The notes beneath the pieces are model-generated. The model was not told the DNA's origin and searched no databases. It saw nothing but the letters and a program-made list of their open reading frames with translations. The translations under genes and the position numbers were made by a program. Positions 1 to 9,528 of a DNA stretch of 64,000 bases are shown here, piece by piece. Source of the stretch: Leptolyngbya sp. SIO1E4 (lineage in GTDB: Bacteria; Cyanobacteriota; Cyanobacteriia; Phormidesmidales; Phormidesmidaceae); contig JAAHFU020000001.1 in assembly GCA_010672825.2 (NCBI GenBank), positions 62,001 to 126,000 on the forward strand, written 5' to 3'. Each line of letters begins with the position of its first letter. The first letter of the stretch is position 1.

Positions 1-3000
1 TTCCCAATCCCACCGCTCAACTGATTGATGTGCTGCGCCAGCGCGCCCGCCAAAGCCAGGGGTTTTATGCCCTGCTGTCCTGTGACCAGCAGCAGCGCTC
101 CTGGGAGTTTCCGGAGCTGGGCCATGGCGTATTTTCCTACTTTTTAATGCAGGGACTGTTGGGGGCAGCGGCCAATGGTCAGGGCATTGTTGAGGCGGAT
201 GCCCTCTACAAATATGTCTATTACCAAACGCTGCGCTATATCGACACGGCCAATCAGCAGCTGCGGCTGATTAACCAGCAGCGACGCAGCCGGGGCGATA
301 CCCAGCTGCTATCGGAGTATCCGCTACAAACCCCCAAGCGCATTGTCGAAGGGGTGGGGGAACTGGTGCTGGGGGTAACCCCGTCCTCACCTGCGATCGC
401 TCCCTCCCGTCAGGCCATGATGGTGGCGGCAGACACGCCCACTGCCGAGCTGTTGCGCCTCAGCCAACAGCTTCAACAGCAGGGGGGGTTTGCCCTCCAC
501 TACTGGTCACCGGGGCAGGGTTCTGAGTCGGTGCAGGAAAGTTTGGAGGCGAGGCTGAATGGGGCCATCGCCACTGAATTCCAACTCACTGCAGAAGACA
601 TCAGCGGCGGTAAAGGCACCGGTGCACCGGAGAAGCCTACAGCCCAACCCTGGAAAGTTGCTGACAAATCGCTGCCGGGGATGCCATCTAATACTGCAGG
701 CACCCTATTACTGTATCTACAGGGGGTGCTAGAGCAGACCCCAACCGGGGAAGCCTGGCTGCGCTTAGGCTCTGACACGCGATTGAGCCTGGCCTGGCTG
801 CGCCAGCGCCTCCGGAGATCGCCCTACCCTCAGCAAATCATCCTTCTCGACTGCCCCGGTGCAGACACCCTGGAAGACTGGGTGGATGACCTCCAGCTCA
901 ACGCTGATCACAACCAGGCCATTGTGGCTGGGGCTGCCCCGGAACCTGCCCAGTTTGCCGCCCTGCTACTCAATAGCCTCACCGCCCCCGAGCCCGAAAC
1001 CGGGCTGTCGATCGCAGGCTGGATAGCGCAATTACAGCAGCAGGCGGCAGAGACTGAGCTAACCTTACACACCTGGCTCTCTAGCCCGCGCGTGATTGAG
1101 GTGTTGTTGGGGCAGACCCGCGAGCGTGGGGCCTCTGAGCCAACAGCGGTGGATTTGGGCCTCTGCCCCTATCGGGGACTGCGGGCCTTTCAAATCGCCG
1201 ATGCCCCCTACTTCTTTGGGCGAGAGTCGCTGGTGCAGCAGCTCATGGCGGCACTACACCAGCAGTCTTTAGTGGCGGTGGTGGGGGCCTCCGGCAGCGG
1301 CAAATCGTCTGTGGTGCAGGCTGGGCTGCTGGCCCAGCTACGGCAGGGGCAGCAGATTCCCGGCAGCGATCGCTGGTGGCTGGGGTCCCTGCGCCCTGGG
1401 GAACAGCCGCTGACCGCCCTGGTGCAAACCCTGATCGATCCGGGGACAGAGCGGGAGCAGTTTTATCAGCAGCAGCAGTTGGAAGGGGTGCTGCATCAGG
1501 ACGTTGAAGGGTTTGTGCACTGGCTCCGCTCCCGACCTGAGCCCATGGTGGTGCTGGTGATCGATCAGTTTGAAGAGCTGTTTTCTTTAGCCGCCGCGAG
1601 CGATCGCCACCAGCTATTAACCCTGCTGCTCGGGGGTCTGGAGCATGCCCGCGATCGCTTCAAGCTAGTGCTGACCCTGCGCTCTGATTTTATGGCCACC
1701 GCCCTAGAAGACCCCGCCTTGGCAACCCGGCTGCCCCCGGCAACGGTGCTGGTGCCCCCAGTGTTAGCTGGGGAGGAGTATCGTCAGATCATCCTCAAGC
1801 CCGCCGAGAAAGTGGGCCTACAGGTAGAGCCTGCTTTGGTGGATGTCCTGCTGCAGGACTTAGGTCAGGGCATTGGCAACCTGCCCCTGCTGGAGTTTGT
1901 GCTAGAGCAGATCTGGCAGCAGCGACAAGCAGGCACGCTGCCCCTGGCAGCCTATCAACGCACTGTCGGTGGCCTGCAAGGGGCCCTAGAGCGCAAAGTC
2001 CAGGCCGTCTATGAAGGCCTGGACCCTGACGCCCAAGACTGCGCCCGCTGGCTGTTTTTGTCCCTCACTCAGCTAGGGGATGGCACCGAAGATACTCGCC
2101 GCCGCCTCCCCCTGAAGGCGCTCACCGTACCCCGCTATTCTGCTGCCCTGGTGGAGCAGACCCTGCAGGCATTTGTCACCGCCAAGCTGATAGTCATCAA
2201 CGCCGAGACCGACACAGCCCTCGCCACCGGCCACCCCAAAGCCCCCCCAGAGTCCCAGCCCGCTTCCCCTCCTCCTATCCCCGCTTCGCCAGACTCCCCC
2301 GCCCCTATCACCCTCGAAGTCGCCCACGAAATCTTAATTCGCAGCTGGCCCACCCTGCGCTGGTGGCTAGAGGAAAATCGTGCCCGCCTGCGATCGCAGC
2401 GCCAGGTTGAGCAGGTGGCTCAGCAGTGGCATCGTGCCGGACGACAGCCAGACTATCTGCTGCAGGGGGTACGGCTAGACGCTGCTGTCGAACTCTACGT
2501 GCACTACACCGATGAGCTGTCTGAGCCTGTGCAGCAGTTCATCGAAGCCTGCCTCACCGCCCAGCAGGAAGAACAGCAGCGTCAGCGTCAGCAGCTGCGG
2601 CGGGCGCGGCTAGCAGTGGCAGCCATTAGTGGCTTAGCCCTGGTGGCCTTGGGTTTGGGGGGCCTGACCTACCGTCAGCGCCAGCAGGCGATCGCCCATG
2701 AAATTTCAGCGCTGAATTCCCTGGCGGCGGCGCAGCTACAATCCCAGCAGCCGTTGGAGTCTCTCCTCACCAGTGTTCGTGCTGGGCGACAGCAGCAGCG
2801 CCTGAACGGGTTTGGCCTGAGCCGTCAGGTACGGGCCACCGGGAGATCGCAGACCCTGGCTACCCTGTATCGAACCGTCACTCAAATCAGCGAACGCAAT
2901 CGCCTGCTGGGGCACACCCAACCGGTGAATCGCGCAGCATATAGCCCCGACGGCAGCCAGATTGCCTCTGCCAGCGACGATGGCACCGTGCGCCTGTGGC

Positions 3001-4760
3001 GGAGTAATGGGGAACTGCTGCAGGTGTTTGAGGGCGGCGATCGCTTCACTGATCTGACCTTTAACCCTGAGGGCACCCAGCTTGCTGCAGCCAATACCGA
3101 TGGCTCGGTGTGGCTCTGGCCGCTGGGCACGGAGACGGCACCGACGGTGTTTACGGCTCACTCTGACTGGGTTCACCGCCTCGCCTTTAGCCCCGATGGG
3201 GCATCCCTGGCCACCGCGAGTCGTGATGGCACCGTGCGCCTGTGGCGGGTGGCAGATCAGCAACTGCTGCACACCCTGAGGGGGCATCAGGGCTGGGTAA
3301 ATGCGCTACAGTTCAGCCCCGATGGCCAGCGGTTGGCTTCAGGCGGCGAAGACGGCACCCTACGCTTTTGGGCAGTGGACACGGGTCAGGGGTTGGCCAG
3401 CCACGCAATTCATCGAGATCGCATTAACGCTATGGCCTTCAGCCCCGATGGTCAGTTTCTGGTGACAGTTAGTGATGATCAAACCCTGAGGCTATGGTCT
3501 TTTCAAAGCGATCGCGGGATGACCCTGGATAACAGTGCCAACCGCCTGACCAGCGTTCACGTCAGCCCCGATAGCCAGATCATTGTCGCGGGGGAAGCCG
3601 ATGGGTCTCTGCAGCTATGGCGAGCCGGTGGTGAACGCCTGACTCGGTTGCCAGGCCACAGCGCGGCGGTTCATAGCGTCGCCTTTGCCCCCACCGTCAC
3701 CCTTGAACCAGATACCCAATCCCGACAGCAAGTGCCGCTGCTTTCAGCAGGCGCTGACAACACGATTCGCCTCTGGGTAGCCCCGATCGCCCCTGAGGCC
3801 CCCACCCCCACTGACCCCAGCAGCTATCCAGTGGCGCTGCAGGCTGATGGAGAGACCTACGCCATCGGCGGCTGGGAGGGGGAAGTGATTATTCAATCCA
3901 CCGATCAGCGCCAAATTCTGACTGGTCACGAAGGGCCAGTGCTGGCAGTGGCTTTCAGTGCTACGGGTCAGCGGCTGGCAACGGGAGGCGACGACCACAT
4001 GGTGCGACTTTGGGAAGGGGAAAGTGGCCGCCCAGGCAGCGTTTTGGCGGGGCATGACGATCGCATCACCAGTCTTAGCTTCAGCCCTGATGAACAGCAG
4101 CTGATCTCTGGCAGCGCTGACCAGAGGGCCATCATTTGGGATGTTGCCACTGGCCAACCCCGACAGACCCTAAGCGGCCATCAGAGTGGCCTCACCAGCG
4201 TAGCGTGGAGTCCTGAAGGCACTGTACTGGCCACCGCAGGTGAGGACGCCACCATCAAACTGTGGCAGCCAGACGGTCGCCTGCTGCAGACCCTAGAGGC
4301 CCCTGACCTGGCCATTTCCGATCTTGCCTTTAGCCCCGATGGTCAGATCTTGGCGGCGGCGAACTGGGATCATGCTATTCAGCTCTGGCGCGTCGCCGAT
4401 GGCACCCTGCTGCAGACCCTGACCGGCCATCAAGACGGAGGCGTGCGGCTGCAGTTTAGCGCCGACGGCCAGACGTTGATTTCTGAAGATCGCACCGGCA
4501 TGATTCATCTATGGAGCCCAGCGACGGGGCAGCTAATCACCGCTTTTACCCCAGCCCCCGCGACGCTCACGCCATCTCTCCTGACTGGGGATGGGGTTGT
4601 ACTCCCCCCGCCGTTGGCTCTGTGGCAGCCTCTGAACGACCCAGATGCGCTGGCATCGTTGCTGGCGACCGGCTGCAATCATTTACAGGACTATCTGGCC
4701 AGCAATGCAGCGTTATCTGCCCGCGATCGCGCCCTCTGTGATGAATTCCAGGTGCCCTAA
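1..4760 (+). CDS. Caspase-like / nSTAND NTPase / WD40-repeat protein (5' end outside window)
   Basis: The reading frame is open from the first bases, so the start lies upstream. The first ~110 residues match the C-terminal half of a cyanobacterial caspase-like (peptidase C14) domain, around SCDQQQRSWE and GHGVFSYFLMQGL; the catalytic His/Cys would be upstream. An nSTAND-type P-loop NTPase follows: entry motif CPYRGLRAF, Walker A GASGSGKSS near base 1290, Walker B VVLVIDQFEELF near 1550. A hydrophobic segment near 2600-2660 suggests a membrane anchor. About 13 WD40 repeats (ends such as VRLW, IKLW), one degenerate, fill 2900-4540, enough for two seven-bladed propellers. The family is thought to sense a signal through the WD40 part, oligomerise, and activate the protease; the trigger is unknown. 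The product call is firm, the physiological role is inference. Confidence 0.9.
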   Translation, partial: PNPTAQLIDVLRQRARQSQGFYALLSCDQQQRSWEFPELGHGVFSYFLMQGLLGAAANGQGIVEADALYKYVYYQTLRYIDTANQQLRLINQQRRSRGDTQLLSEYPLQTPKRIVEGVGELVLGVTPSSPAIAPSRQAMMVAADTPTAELLRLSQQLQQQGGFALHYWSPGQGSESVQESLEARLNGAIATEFQLTAEDISGGKGTGAPEKPTAQPWKVADKSLPGMPSNTAGTLLLYLQGVLEQTPTGEAWLRLGSDTRLSLAWLRQRLRRSPYPQQIILLDCPGADTLEDWVDDLQLNADHNQAIVAGAAPEPAQFAALLLNSLTAPEPETGLSIAGWIAQLQQQAAETELTLHTWLSSPRVIEVLLGQTRERGASEPTAVDLGLCPYRGLRAFQIADAPYFFGRESLVQQLMAALHQQSLVAVVGASGSGKSSVVQAGLLAQLRQGQQIPGSDRWWLGSLRPGEQPLTALVQTLIDPGTEREQFYQQQQLEGVLHQDVEGFVHWLRSRPEPMVVLVIDQFEELFSLAAASDRHQLLTLLLGGLEHARDRFKLVLTLRSDFMATALEDPALATRLPPATVLVPPVLAGEEYRQIILKPAEKVGLQVEPALVDVLLQDLGQGIGNLPLLEFVLEQIWQQRQAGTLPLAAYQRTVGGLQGALERKVQAVYEGLDPDAQDCARWLFLSLTQLGDGTEDTRRRLPLKALTVPRYSAALVEQTLQAFVTAKLIVINAETDTALATGHPKAPPESQPASPPPIPASPDSPAPITLEVAHEILIRSWPTLRWWLEENRARLRSQRQVEQVAQQWHRAGRQPDYLLQGVRLDAAVELYVHYTDELSEPVQQFIEACLTAQQEEQQRQRQQLRRARLAVAAISGLALVALGLGGLTYRQRQQAIAHEISALNSLAAAQLQSQQPLESLLTSVRAGRQQQRLNGFGLSRQVRATGRSQTLATLYRTVTQISERNRLLGHTQPVNRAAYSPDGSQIASASDDGTVRLWRSNGELLQVFEGGDRFTDLTFNPEGTQLAAANTDGSVWLWPLGTETAPTVFTAHSDWVHRLAFSPDGASLATASRDGTVRLWRVADQQLLHTLRGHQGWVNALQFSPDGQRLASGGEDGTLRFWAVDTGQGLASHAIHRDRINAMAFSPDGQFLVTVSDDQTLRLWSFQSDRGMTLDNSANRLTSVHVSPDSQIIVAGEADGSLQLWRAGGERLTRLPGHSAAVHSVAFAPTVTLEPDTQSRQQVPLLSAGADNTIRLWVAPIAPEAPTPTDPSSYPVALQADGETYAIGGWEGEVIIQSTDQRQILTGHEGPVLAVAFSATGQRLATGGDDHMVRLWEGESGRPGSVLAGHDDRITSLSFSPDEQQLISGSADQRAIIWDVATGQPRQTLSGHQSGLTSVAWSPEGTVLATAGEDATIKLWQPDGRLLQTLEAPDLAISDLAFSPDGQILAAANWDHAIQLWRVADGTLLQTLTGHQDGGVRLQFSADGQTLISEDRTGMIHLWSPATGQLITAFTPAPATLTPSLLTGDGVVLPPPLALWQPLNDPDALASLLATGCNHLQDYLASNAALSARDRALCDEFQVP

Positions 4761-4798
4761 ACCAACGGCTCAAACCCATGGCCTAAACCAATGACTCA

Positions 4799-4891
4799 TA
4801 GCGGTATGCATTTGGATCAAGTACACCCTAGACCCCAAACCCTAGACCCCGCCTTCACCAAAATGTACTGGATTGAACTGAATAGGGCTAT
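4799..4891 (+). repeat. Dispersed intergenic repeat, copy A
   Basis: Full-length member of a family seen at least eight times in the window. It runs from ATAGCGGTATGCA, through GTACACCCTAGACCCC and AAACCCTAGACCCC, to AAAATGTACTGG and AATAGGGCTAT. Outer ATAGC/GCTAT and inner AGTACA/TGTACT are inverted pairs, so the copy can fold as a long hairpin. It lies between the convergent WD40 and barrel genes. Confidence 0.8.
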
Positions 4892-6303
4892 CAAAATAGA
4901 GGCAGATTAAAGCCCACTGTGAGCCCAACCGTGAGCCCATCCAGAGCCACATCGCTCTCTGACGAGGCGCCCAGCAGGTAAGACACGAGCCCCGACACGT
5001 AGAGATCTCGACTAGGCCGATAGGTTATCCCAGCCCGCAATCGATGCTTGGTATCAAACCGCACGGTCTGAGTATAGTCTTCTAAAGCCAGCTGATAGCC
5101 CACCAGGCTCTCGACTTGAGGGCTGAGGGTGTAGCGCAAGTTGGTGCCCAGGGTATGGGTCAAGCGGCTAAAGTCATCAGGGTTCACAAAGTGAGCCTGC
5201 AGCCGGTAGAAAGAATCTAGCCGCAAACGGTCAGACAACCAATCCTGCCGCCCCAGGGTCAGGTTGACGGCGTGGGTCGAGGATAGCTGGTCATCGTCAC
5301 CCGCTCGATGCAGCTGACGGTGATTCCAGCCGATGCGGCCATAGGTTTCTCGATTCAGCTGATGCTGAATGCCCGCAGAGAAATCCAGGGCGTTGTAGTT
5401 GGCAGACCCATTGCCGGGAAAGCGCGTCAGCCCCCCACCCGCGGAGGCAATCAACCGGGTACCCGGCCCCAGAGGAGGCGTGAGCAATAAGGTGGCCCCG
5501 CTGCCTAAGGGATAACCGCCCTCACTCGGCGCTTCTAGGCCGGTAATGTTGGTGCTGGCGAAAGCAGAGGCTTGCAGCAGCAGTTGGGCGATCGGGGGTT
5601 GGGGCGGTGGCGGGGTTGCCTGGGGTCGCAGAATACGAATTTCCCCTAAATCTTCGTCGCGAATGTCAGGGTCGGCTTCCAGCTCAACGGAATCGGCATC
5701 AGGAACCGGATCCGTCTCTTCTGCCAACTCCTGCCCGTCTGGAGCCAAAACGTCTGGAGTCAAGGAGCTTTCAGGGGATGGAGCCCTCTCGACATCGGGG
5801 AATACCCCTGGGGCGGTAATTGCAAGGGCAGGGGCGGTCAGGTTCTGCGGTGAGGTGGGGGCGATCGCCCCCTTTGGATTACGGGGTTTAGCGGCAGCGA
5901 CCTCAGCGATGGGGGCGGGCGGGCGGGCGGATAGTGAAGGAGAAAGGTCGGGAGCGATCGCACTTGCCGCCAGGGGTGTCGTCGCGGGTTCAGAGACGGG
6001 GTGGCGCGGAGACAACCCCGATTCCCCAGCGGTGAGAGCCGCATCTGCCAGAGGAGCCGATACCGAGGGGGTTAGAGCAGGCACTTTTGCAGGGGTCTTG
6101 CCCCCCAGGGGTGCCGTCGTTTGTGTCGGCGATCGGCTCCACTGGGGGGCAAACGGGGCTTCTGGGGGTGCGATCGGGCGGGGCGCGATCGCTGCCGTCT
6201 TCAGCTGCAGGGCCGACGCAGCAGTCACTGGAGCTGCCACAGGGGACTCCAGAACCGGTGGCACAGTGGCCATATCACAGGGGGGCGGGGGACCAGGAAT
6301 CAT
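4891..6303 (-). CDS. Proline-rich protein with C-terminal outer-membrane beta-barrel-like domain
   Basis: About 470 residues. The first ~230 are Pro/Ala-rich and low complexity, followed by an acidic stretch. The last ~240 show alternating amphipathic strands and end in ...GLTVGFNLPLF, with a terminal Phe as in outer-membrane barrels. I use ATG at 6303; a TTG at 6315 sits directly after an in-frame stop. Neither start has a good ribosome binding site, and no signal peptide is present, which is odd for a barrel. It lies 28-40 bases downstream of the FecR-type gene, so translational coupling or loss of an original N-terminus is possible. Similarity to a named family was not recognised; the barrel call rests on strand pattern and C-terminus. 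Confidence 0.6.
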   Translation of the reverse strand: MIPGPPPPCDMATVPPVLESPVAAPVTAASALQLKTAAIAPRPIAPPEAPFAPQWSRSPTQTTAPLGGKTPAKVPALTPSVSAPLADAALTAGESGLSPRHPVSEPATTPLAASAIAPDLSPSLSARPPAPIAEVAAAKPRNPKGAIAPTSPQNLTAPALAITAPGVFPDVERAPSPESSLTPDVLAPDGQELAEETDPVPDADSVELEADPDIRDEDLGEIRILRPQATPPPPQPPIAQLLLQASAFASTNITGLEAPSEGGYPLGSGATLLLTPPLGPGTRLIASAGGGLTRFPGNGSANYNALDFSAGIQHQLNRETYGRIGWNHRQLHRAGDDDQLSSTHAVNLTLGRQDWLSDRLRLDSFYRLQAHFVNPDDFSRLTHTLGTNLRYTLSPQVESLVGYQLALEDYTQTVRFDTKHRLRAGITYRPSRDLYVSGLVSYLLGASSESDVALDGLTVGLTVGFNLPLF

Positions 6304-6343
6304 GGATGGGGGCAATTAAGGGTTCGGCGTCGAACCGAGTGGG

Positions 6344-7402
6344 CTACTGGGGGACGGGATCAGGCAGAGTGCCGGGTAGAGTGGGGCTGCCTCCCCCCGT
6401 AACATCAGGGCCGCCGATAGTCGGGGCTGTTGGCGCTGTTGGCTCAGGCTCGGTACTGAGTTCTCGATCGTCTTCAAAGGTGTTAAGGGGGGTATTGTCA
6501 GTAGTGATGCAGGCATCCGCCTCAATCGCGGCCTGATCTTGATGGCAGAATCCGGCCAGCTGACTGGCCTGAGCGTTGGCGGCGGCGACCGTTTCAGCCC
6601 GAATCTGGTTCAGCACAGCCTGAACCTGGGCGCTCTCATTGTCAAGCTGATCGGCTTGATTAGGGCCGAGGCCCAGGGCTAAGCCGCTGGTTTGATAGAA
6701 ATGATTTAAATCGAAGGTGTCTACTGCGCTGAACACCCCCTCAGTGACACTCAGCGTTTCACCGGCTCCGAGGGTGACGGTTTCGGTTCCACCAGGCGCA
6801 GAGATAGTGGTGGGGTTTTGCGTCAGGTTAAACACCTGGGTCGTTGCCAGGGTGGGAGAATGCACAATCACCACCGCAGTGCTAGTTGGGGGAACCGGGG
6901 CATCATCGGGCAGATCACCCCCCGCAATAGTAATCTCGGCCTCCGGCGTTTGCACCTGATTGGTGGCGCTGCCTGCAGGCCCCATGACCAGCGCAATGCC
7001 CTGCTCTAGCTGCAGCACCGCCTCTGCGCGGGTTGAGCCATCCGGCAGCTGATACCGGCGCAGCCCTGGCACAAAGCGAAAAATAGAGTTGGCCCCAATT
7101 CGAGCCAAAGACCCTTCGTTAAATAACAGCTCTGCCCGCGATTGGCTTTGGGTCTGAACCCCATCCCGAGGCAATAGCGGATCAGCGATCGCAGCGGGGC
7201 GAGAGGGCTGCTGGTAGGGCAATAGCTGAACCTGATTTTGCAGGCGATAAAGCTCTGCCCGCGTTAGGGCTTCTGACTGGGCGATCGCCGGGCTCTCGGA
7301 GAGTATCCCGCAGGACATAGCCAGCCCTACCCCCATCGCCCATTTGATGACAGTCCCCTGGAGCGGGTATTTTTTCCAAAGCATTGCCAGGTGCAAAACC
7401 AT
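6344..7402 (-). CDS. FecR-domain secreted protein
   Basis: 352 residues. It starts with a basic N-terminus and a hydrophobic segment ending SPAIAQ, a signal peptide. A FecR-like domain follows (AELLFNEGSLARIGANSIFRF, then VLQLEQGIALVMGP). The tail is Pro/Thr-rich and ends TLPGTLPDPVPQ. In cyanobacteria such FecR-domain proteins are envelope proteins of unclear function, not necessarily iron sensors; no sigma factor is next to it. ATG at 7402 is preceded by AGGAAC at suitable spacing. It is probably co-transcribed with the barrel-like gene just downstream, which suggests a shared envelope job (inference). Confidence 0.75.
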   Translation of the reverse strand: MVLHLAMLWKKYPLQGTVIKWAMGVGLAMSCGILSESPAIAQSEALTRAELYRLQNQVQLLPYQQPSRPAAIADPLLPRDGVQTQSQSRAELLFNEGSLARIGANSIFRFVPGLRRYQLPDGSTRAEAVLQLEQGIALVMGPAGSATNQVQTPEAEITIAGGDLPDDAPVPPTSTAVVIVHSPTLATTQVFNLTQNPTTISAPGGTETVTLGAGETLSVTEGVFSAVDTFDLNHFYQTSGLALGLGPNQADQLDNESAQVQAVLNQIRAETVAAANAQASQLAGFCHQDQAAIEADACITTDNTPLNTFEDDRELSTEPEPTAPTAPTIGGPDVTGGGSPTLPGTLPDPVPQ

Positions 7403-7528
7403 GCCGAAAGTTCCTAGGTGCTAGGGTCAAAGCCTATTAAAAAGGGATACAGCCAAGGCCAAAATGGTTCCGGATTTCCTCGGAATCTTAACCCGTCTGT
7501 GATCTCAGAGTCTGACGACGCTGCCCCA

Positions 7529-8281
7529 TCAAACAGCGAGAAACTCTTGAATCACGGCGTTGCTGAGTTCCGTTGTGGGGCCAGAAGCCACAATGCCGCC
7601 CTTTTGCATGGCATAGTAAAAATCAGCCTGACGGACAAAGTGCAGGTGCTGTTCTACCAACAATACAGAAATACCCGTTGTTTCAATAATGCGCCGGACT
7701 GCCGCTTCAATATCCAGAATGATAGAGGGCTGAATCCCCTCAGTGGGTTCGTCGAGTAACAGCAGTTTAGGGCGGCTCATGAGGGCGCGGGCGATCGCTA
7801 GCTGCTGCTGCTGCCCCCCACTCAGATCACCCCCCATGCGACCCAGCATCGTTTTTAGCACCGGGAATAGCTCAAACACCTCGTCTGGAATCGCCTGACT
7901 CACTTTGCCGCGATCGCCCAGCGCCTCCTGCCCGATAATCAGGTTTTCGCGCACGGTGAGACGGGGAATAATCTCGCGACCCTGGGGAACATAGCCAATG
8001 CCCATGCGAGCGCGCCTGTCCGTAGAAAACCCTGTGATGGGCTCACCTTCATAGTGAATGGTGCCTGCGCGGGCAGTCAGCAGACCCATCACATTTTTCA
8101 GCAGGGTCGTTTTGCCGACGCCATTGCGGCCAATCAGGCACACCATCTGCCCCTTCGGCACGGTCATGTCCACATTGCGGAGAATATGACTTTCTCCATA
8201 GAAAAAGTTCAGCCCCGAGATTTTCAGCATGGCTGCTGTTGGGTCAGTGGACGGGGCAGGGGCAGGCATCGTATGGGTCAT
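7529..8281 (-). CDS. urtE: Urea ABC transporter ATP-binding protein UrtE
   Basis: 250-residue ABC ATPase of the branched-chain-amino-acid/urea type. Walker A is GRNGVGKTT, the Q-loop region GYVPQGREI, the signature LSGGQQQQLAIARAL, Walker B LLLLDEPTEG, and the switch His lies in VEQHL. It powers high-affinity urea import at the inner membrane with UrtABCD. Its ATG overlaps the urtD stop by four bases (ATGA), supporting this start and translational coupling; an internal Met 18 residues later is where family similarity begins. It is the last gene of the urt cluster. No obvious terminator follows. Confidence 0.93.
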   Translation of the reverse strand: MTHTMPAPAPSTDPTAAMLKISGLNFFYGESHILRNVDMTVPKGQMVCLIGRNGVGKTTLLKNVMGLLTARAGTIHYEGEPITGFSTDRRARMGIGYVPQGREIIPRLTVRENLIIGQEALGDRGKVSQAIPDEVFELFPVLKTMLGRMGGDLSGGQQQQLAIARALMSRPKLLLLDEPTEGIQPSIILDIEAAVRRIIETTGISVLLVEQHLHFVRQADFYYAMQKGGIVASGPTTELSNAVIQEFLAV

Positions 8282-9399
8282 GATTTCAGGTTTTCTAGGG
8301 CAGCCGCTTCTAAACGGCTCACGGTTTCAGGGGGTAAGGCGAGCAGGGTCAAGAGGGTTTGGTAAACCGCAGCCTCTGCTGCATTGATCTGGTTAGCGCT
8401 GATGACCTCATAACTGAGCATTAGCGCCTGCTCTCGCTGAGCGGGCGATCGCAGTTGGGGCACGAGATCTTCCAGAGGGATTTCTTTGGCCAGCAGGTTT
8501 TTGAGTTCGTCTTTTAAGCTGGCCTGCTGATGAGCCTCGTGGGCAAACTGCTGGCTCAGCCGGTCTAAGATGAGCGTTTGCTCGATCGGGTCAAAATTTT
8601 TGTCCGCCCAAGCCATGGTGGCGGCAATGCGCAGCATGAGCGTTTGCTCTGGGGTAATGGAGGTTTCTTGCCCCAGGTACACTTCAATCACGCGCGGGTC
8701 GTTCTGCACCTCATCCATCGTGCCTTCAAACAGGACAGAGCCTTCGTGCAGCACCGTTACCTGACGGGCAATTTGCCGCACAAACTCCATGTCATGCTCA
8801 ATCACGATGATGGAGTGGCTTTCGGCCAAAGACATCAGCAAGCGCCCCGTCTGTTCTGTCTCTTCATCAGTGAGCCCTGCAACGGGTTCATCCACCAGCA
8901 ACAAGTCAGGAGACTGGGCCACGAGCATGCCAATTTCCAGCCATTGCTTTTCTCCATGGGAGAGCAAATCAGCTGGGATGTCAGCCTTGTGATCTAGGCC
9001 AATGGTTTCTAACAGCCCGCCCACGGTACGTTTCTCGGCAGCGGGTGTCTTCTTAAAAAGAGTGGAGAAGACGTTTTTGGTGCGATTGCAAGATAACTCC
9101 AAATTCTCTCGCGGGGTCAAGTTGAGATATACCCGAGGGGTTTGAAACTTACGCCCAATGCCCAGACGGGCAATGGTGTGCTCTGCCTGTTTTCTCAGGT
9201 CTTTGCCTTTGAAGCGTGCTTGCCCCGTAGTCGGCTGCACTTTGCCCGTAATCACATCTAGAAAGGTAGTTTTACCCGCTCCGTTCGGGCCGATGATGAC
9301 CCGCAGTTCCCCCTCTGCCATGCTGAAGTTCAACTGGTTGAGGGCTTTGAAACCATCGAAGCTAACGGTGACGTTTTCAATGTCGAGCAGTGGAGTCAT
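8278..9399 (-). CDS. urtD: Urea ABC transporter ATP-binding protein UrtD with C-terminal TerB-like domain
   Basis: 373 residues from ATG at 9399; a TTG-initiated extension to 9489 looks non-coding. Residues 1-~245 are a standard UrtD/LivG-type ATPase: Walker A GPNGAGKTT, signature LSHGEKQWLEIGM, Walker B LLLVDEPVAGL, ending VIEVYLGQ where this subunit normally stops. The remaining ~120 residues form a TerB-like helical domain: LMLRIAATMAWADKNFDPIEQTLI, then EQALMLSYEVISANQINAAEAAVYQTL. That pattern is typical of TerB, although the acidic metal-site residues are partly replaced in the second half. The fusion is in one open frame with no junk between domains. It probably adds a regulatory or membrane-stress input to urea uptake; that role is inference. 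Confidence 0.9.
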   Translation of the reverse strand: MTPLLDIENVTVSFDGFKALNQLNFSMAEGELRVIIGPNGAGKTTFLDVITGKVQPTTGQARFKGKDLRKQAEHTIARLGIGRKFQTPRVYLNLTPRENLELSCNRTKNVFSTLFKKTPAAEKRTVGGLLETIGLDHKADIPADLLSHGEKQWLEIGMLVAQSPDLLLVDEPVAGLTDEETEQTGRLLMSLAESHSIIVIEHDMEFVRQIARQVTVLHEGSVLFEGTMDEVQNDPRVIEVYLGQETSITPEQTLMLRIAATMAWADKNFDPIEQTLILDRLSQQFAHEAHQQASLKDELKNLLAKEIPLEDLVPQLRSPAQREQALMLSYEVISANQINAAEAAVYQTLLTLLALPPETVSRLEAAALENLKS

Positions 9400-9528
9400 G
9401 GGCGGGGTAAAGAGGAGGATGGAGGAGAGAGGGCAAGGGGGATGAGCTATGAATTCATTTCGGGGTTGAGCGTGTATCGAATGGTTCAATTAGCAATTAA
9501 CCAGCAACCAACCCCCCATAACTAAACC

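Noticed and set aside
2736-3287. 183-codon antisense frame within the WD40 repeats at the window start
   Set aside because: Repetitive product created by the opposite strand of WD40 repeats; no independent evidence.
5546-6319. Long open frame opposite the proline-rich part of the barrel-like gene
   Set aside because: Its Ala/Gly/Ser/Arg-rich product mirrors the GC-rich Pro/Ala codons of the minus-strand gene. No ribosome site or family resemblance.
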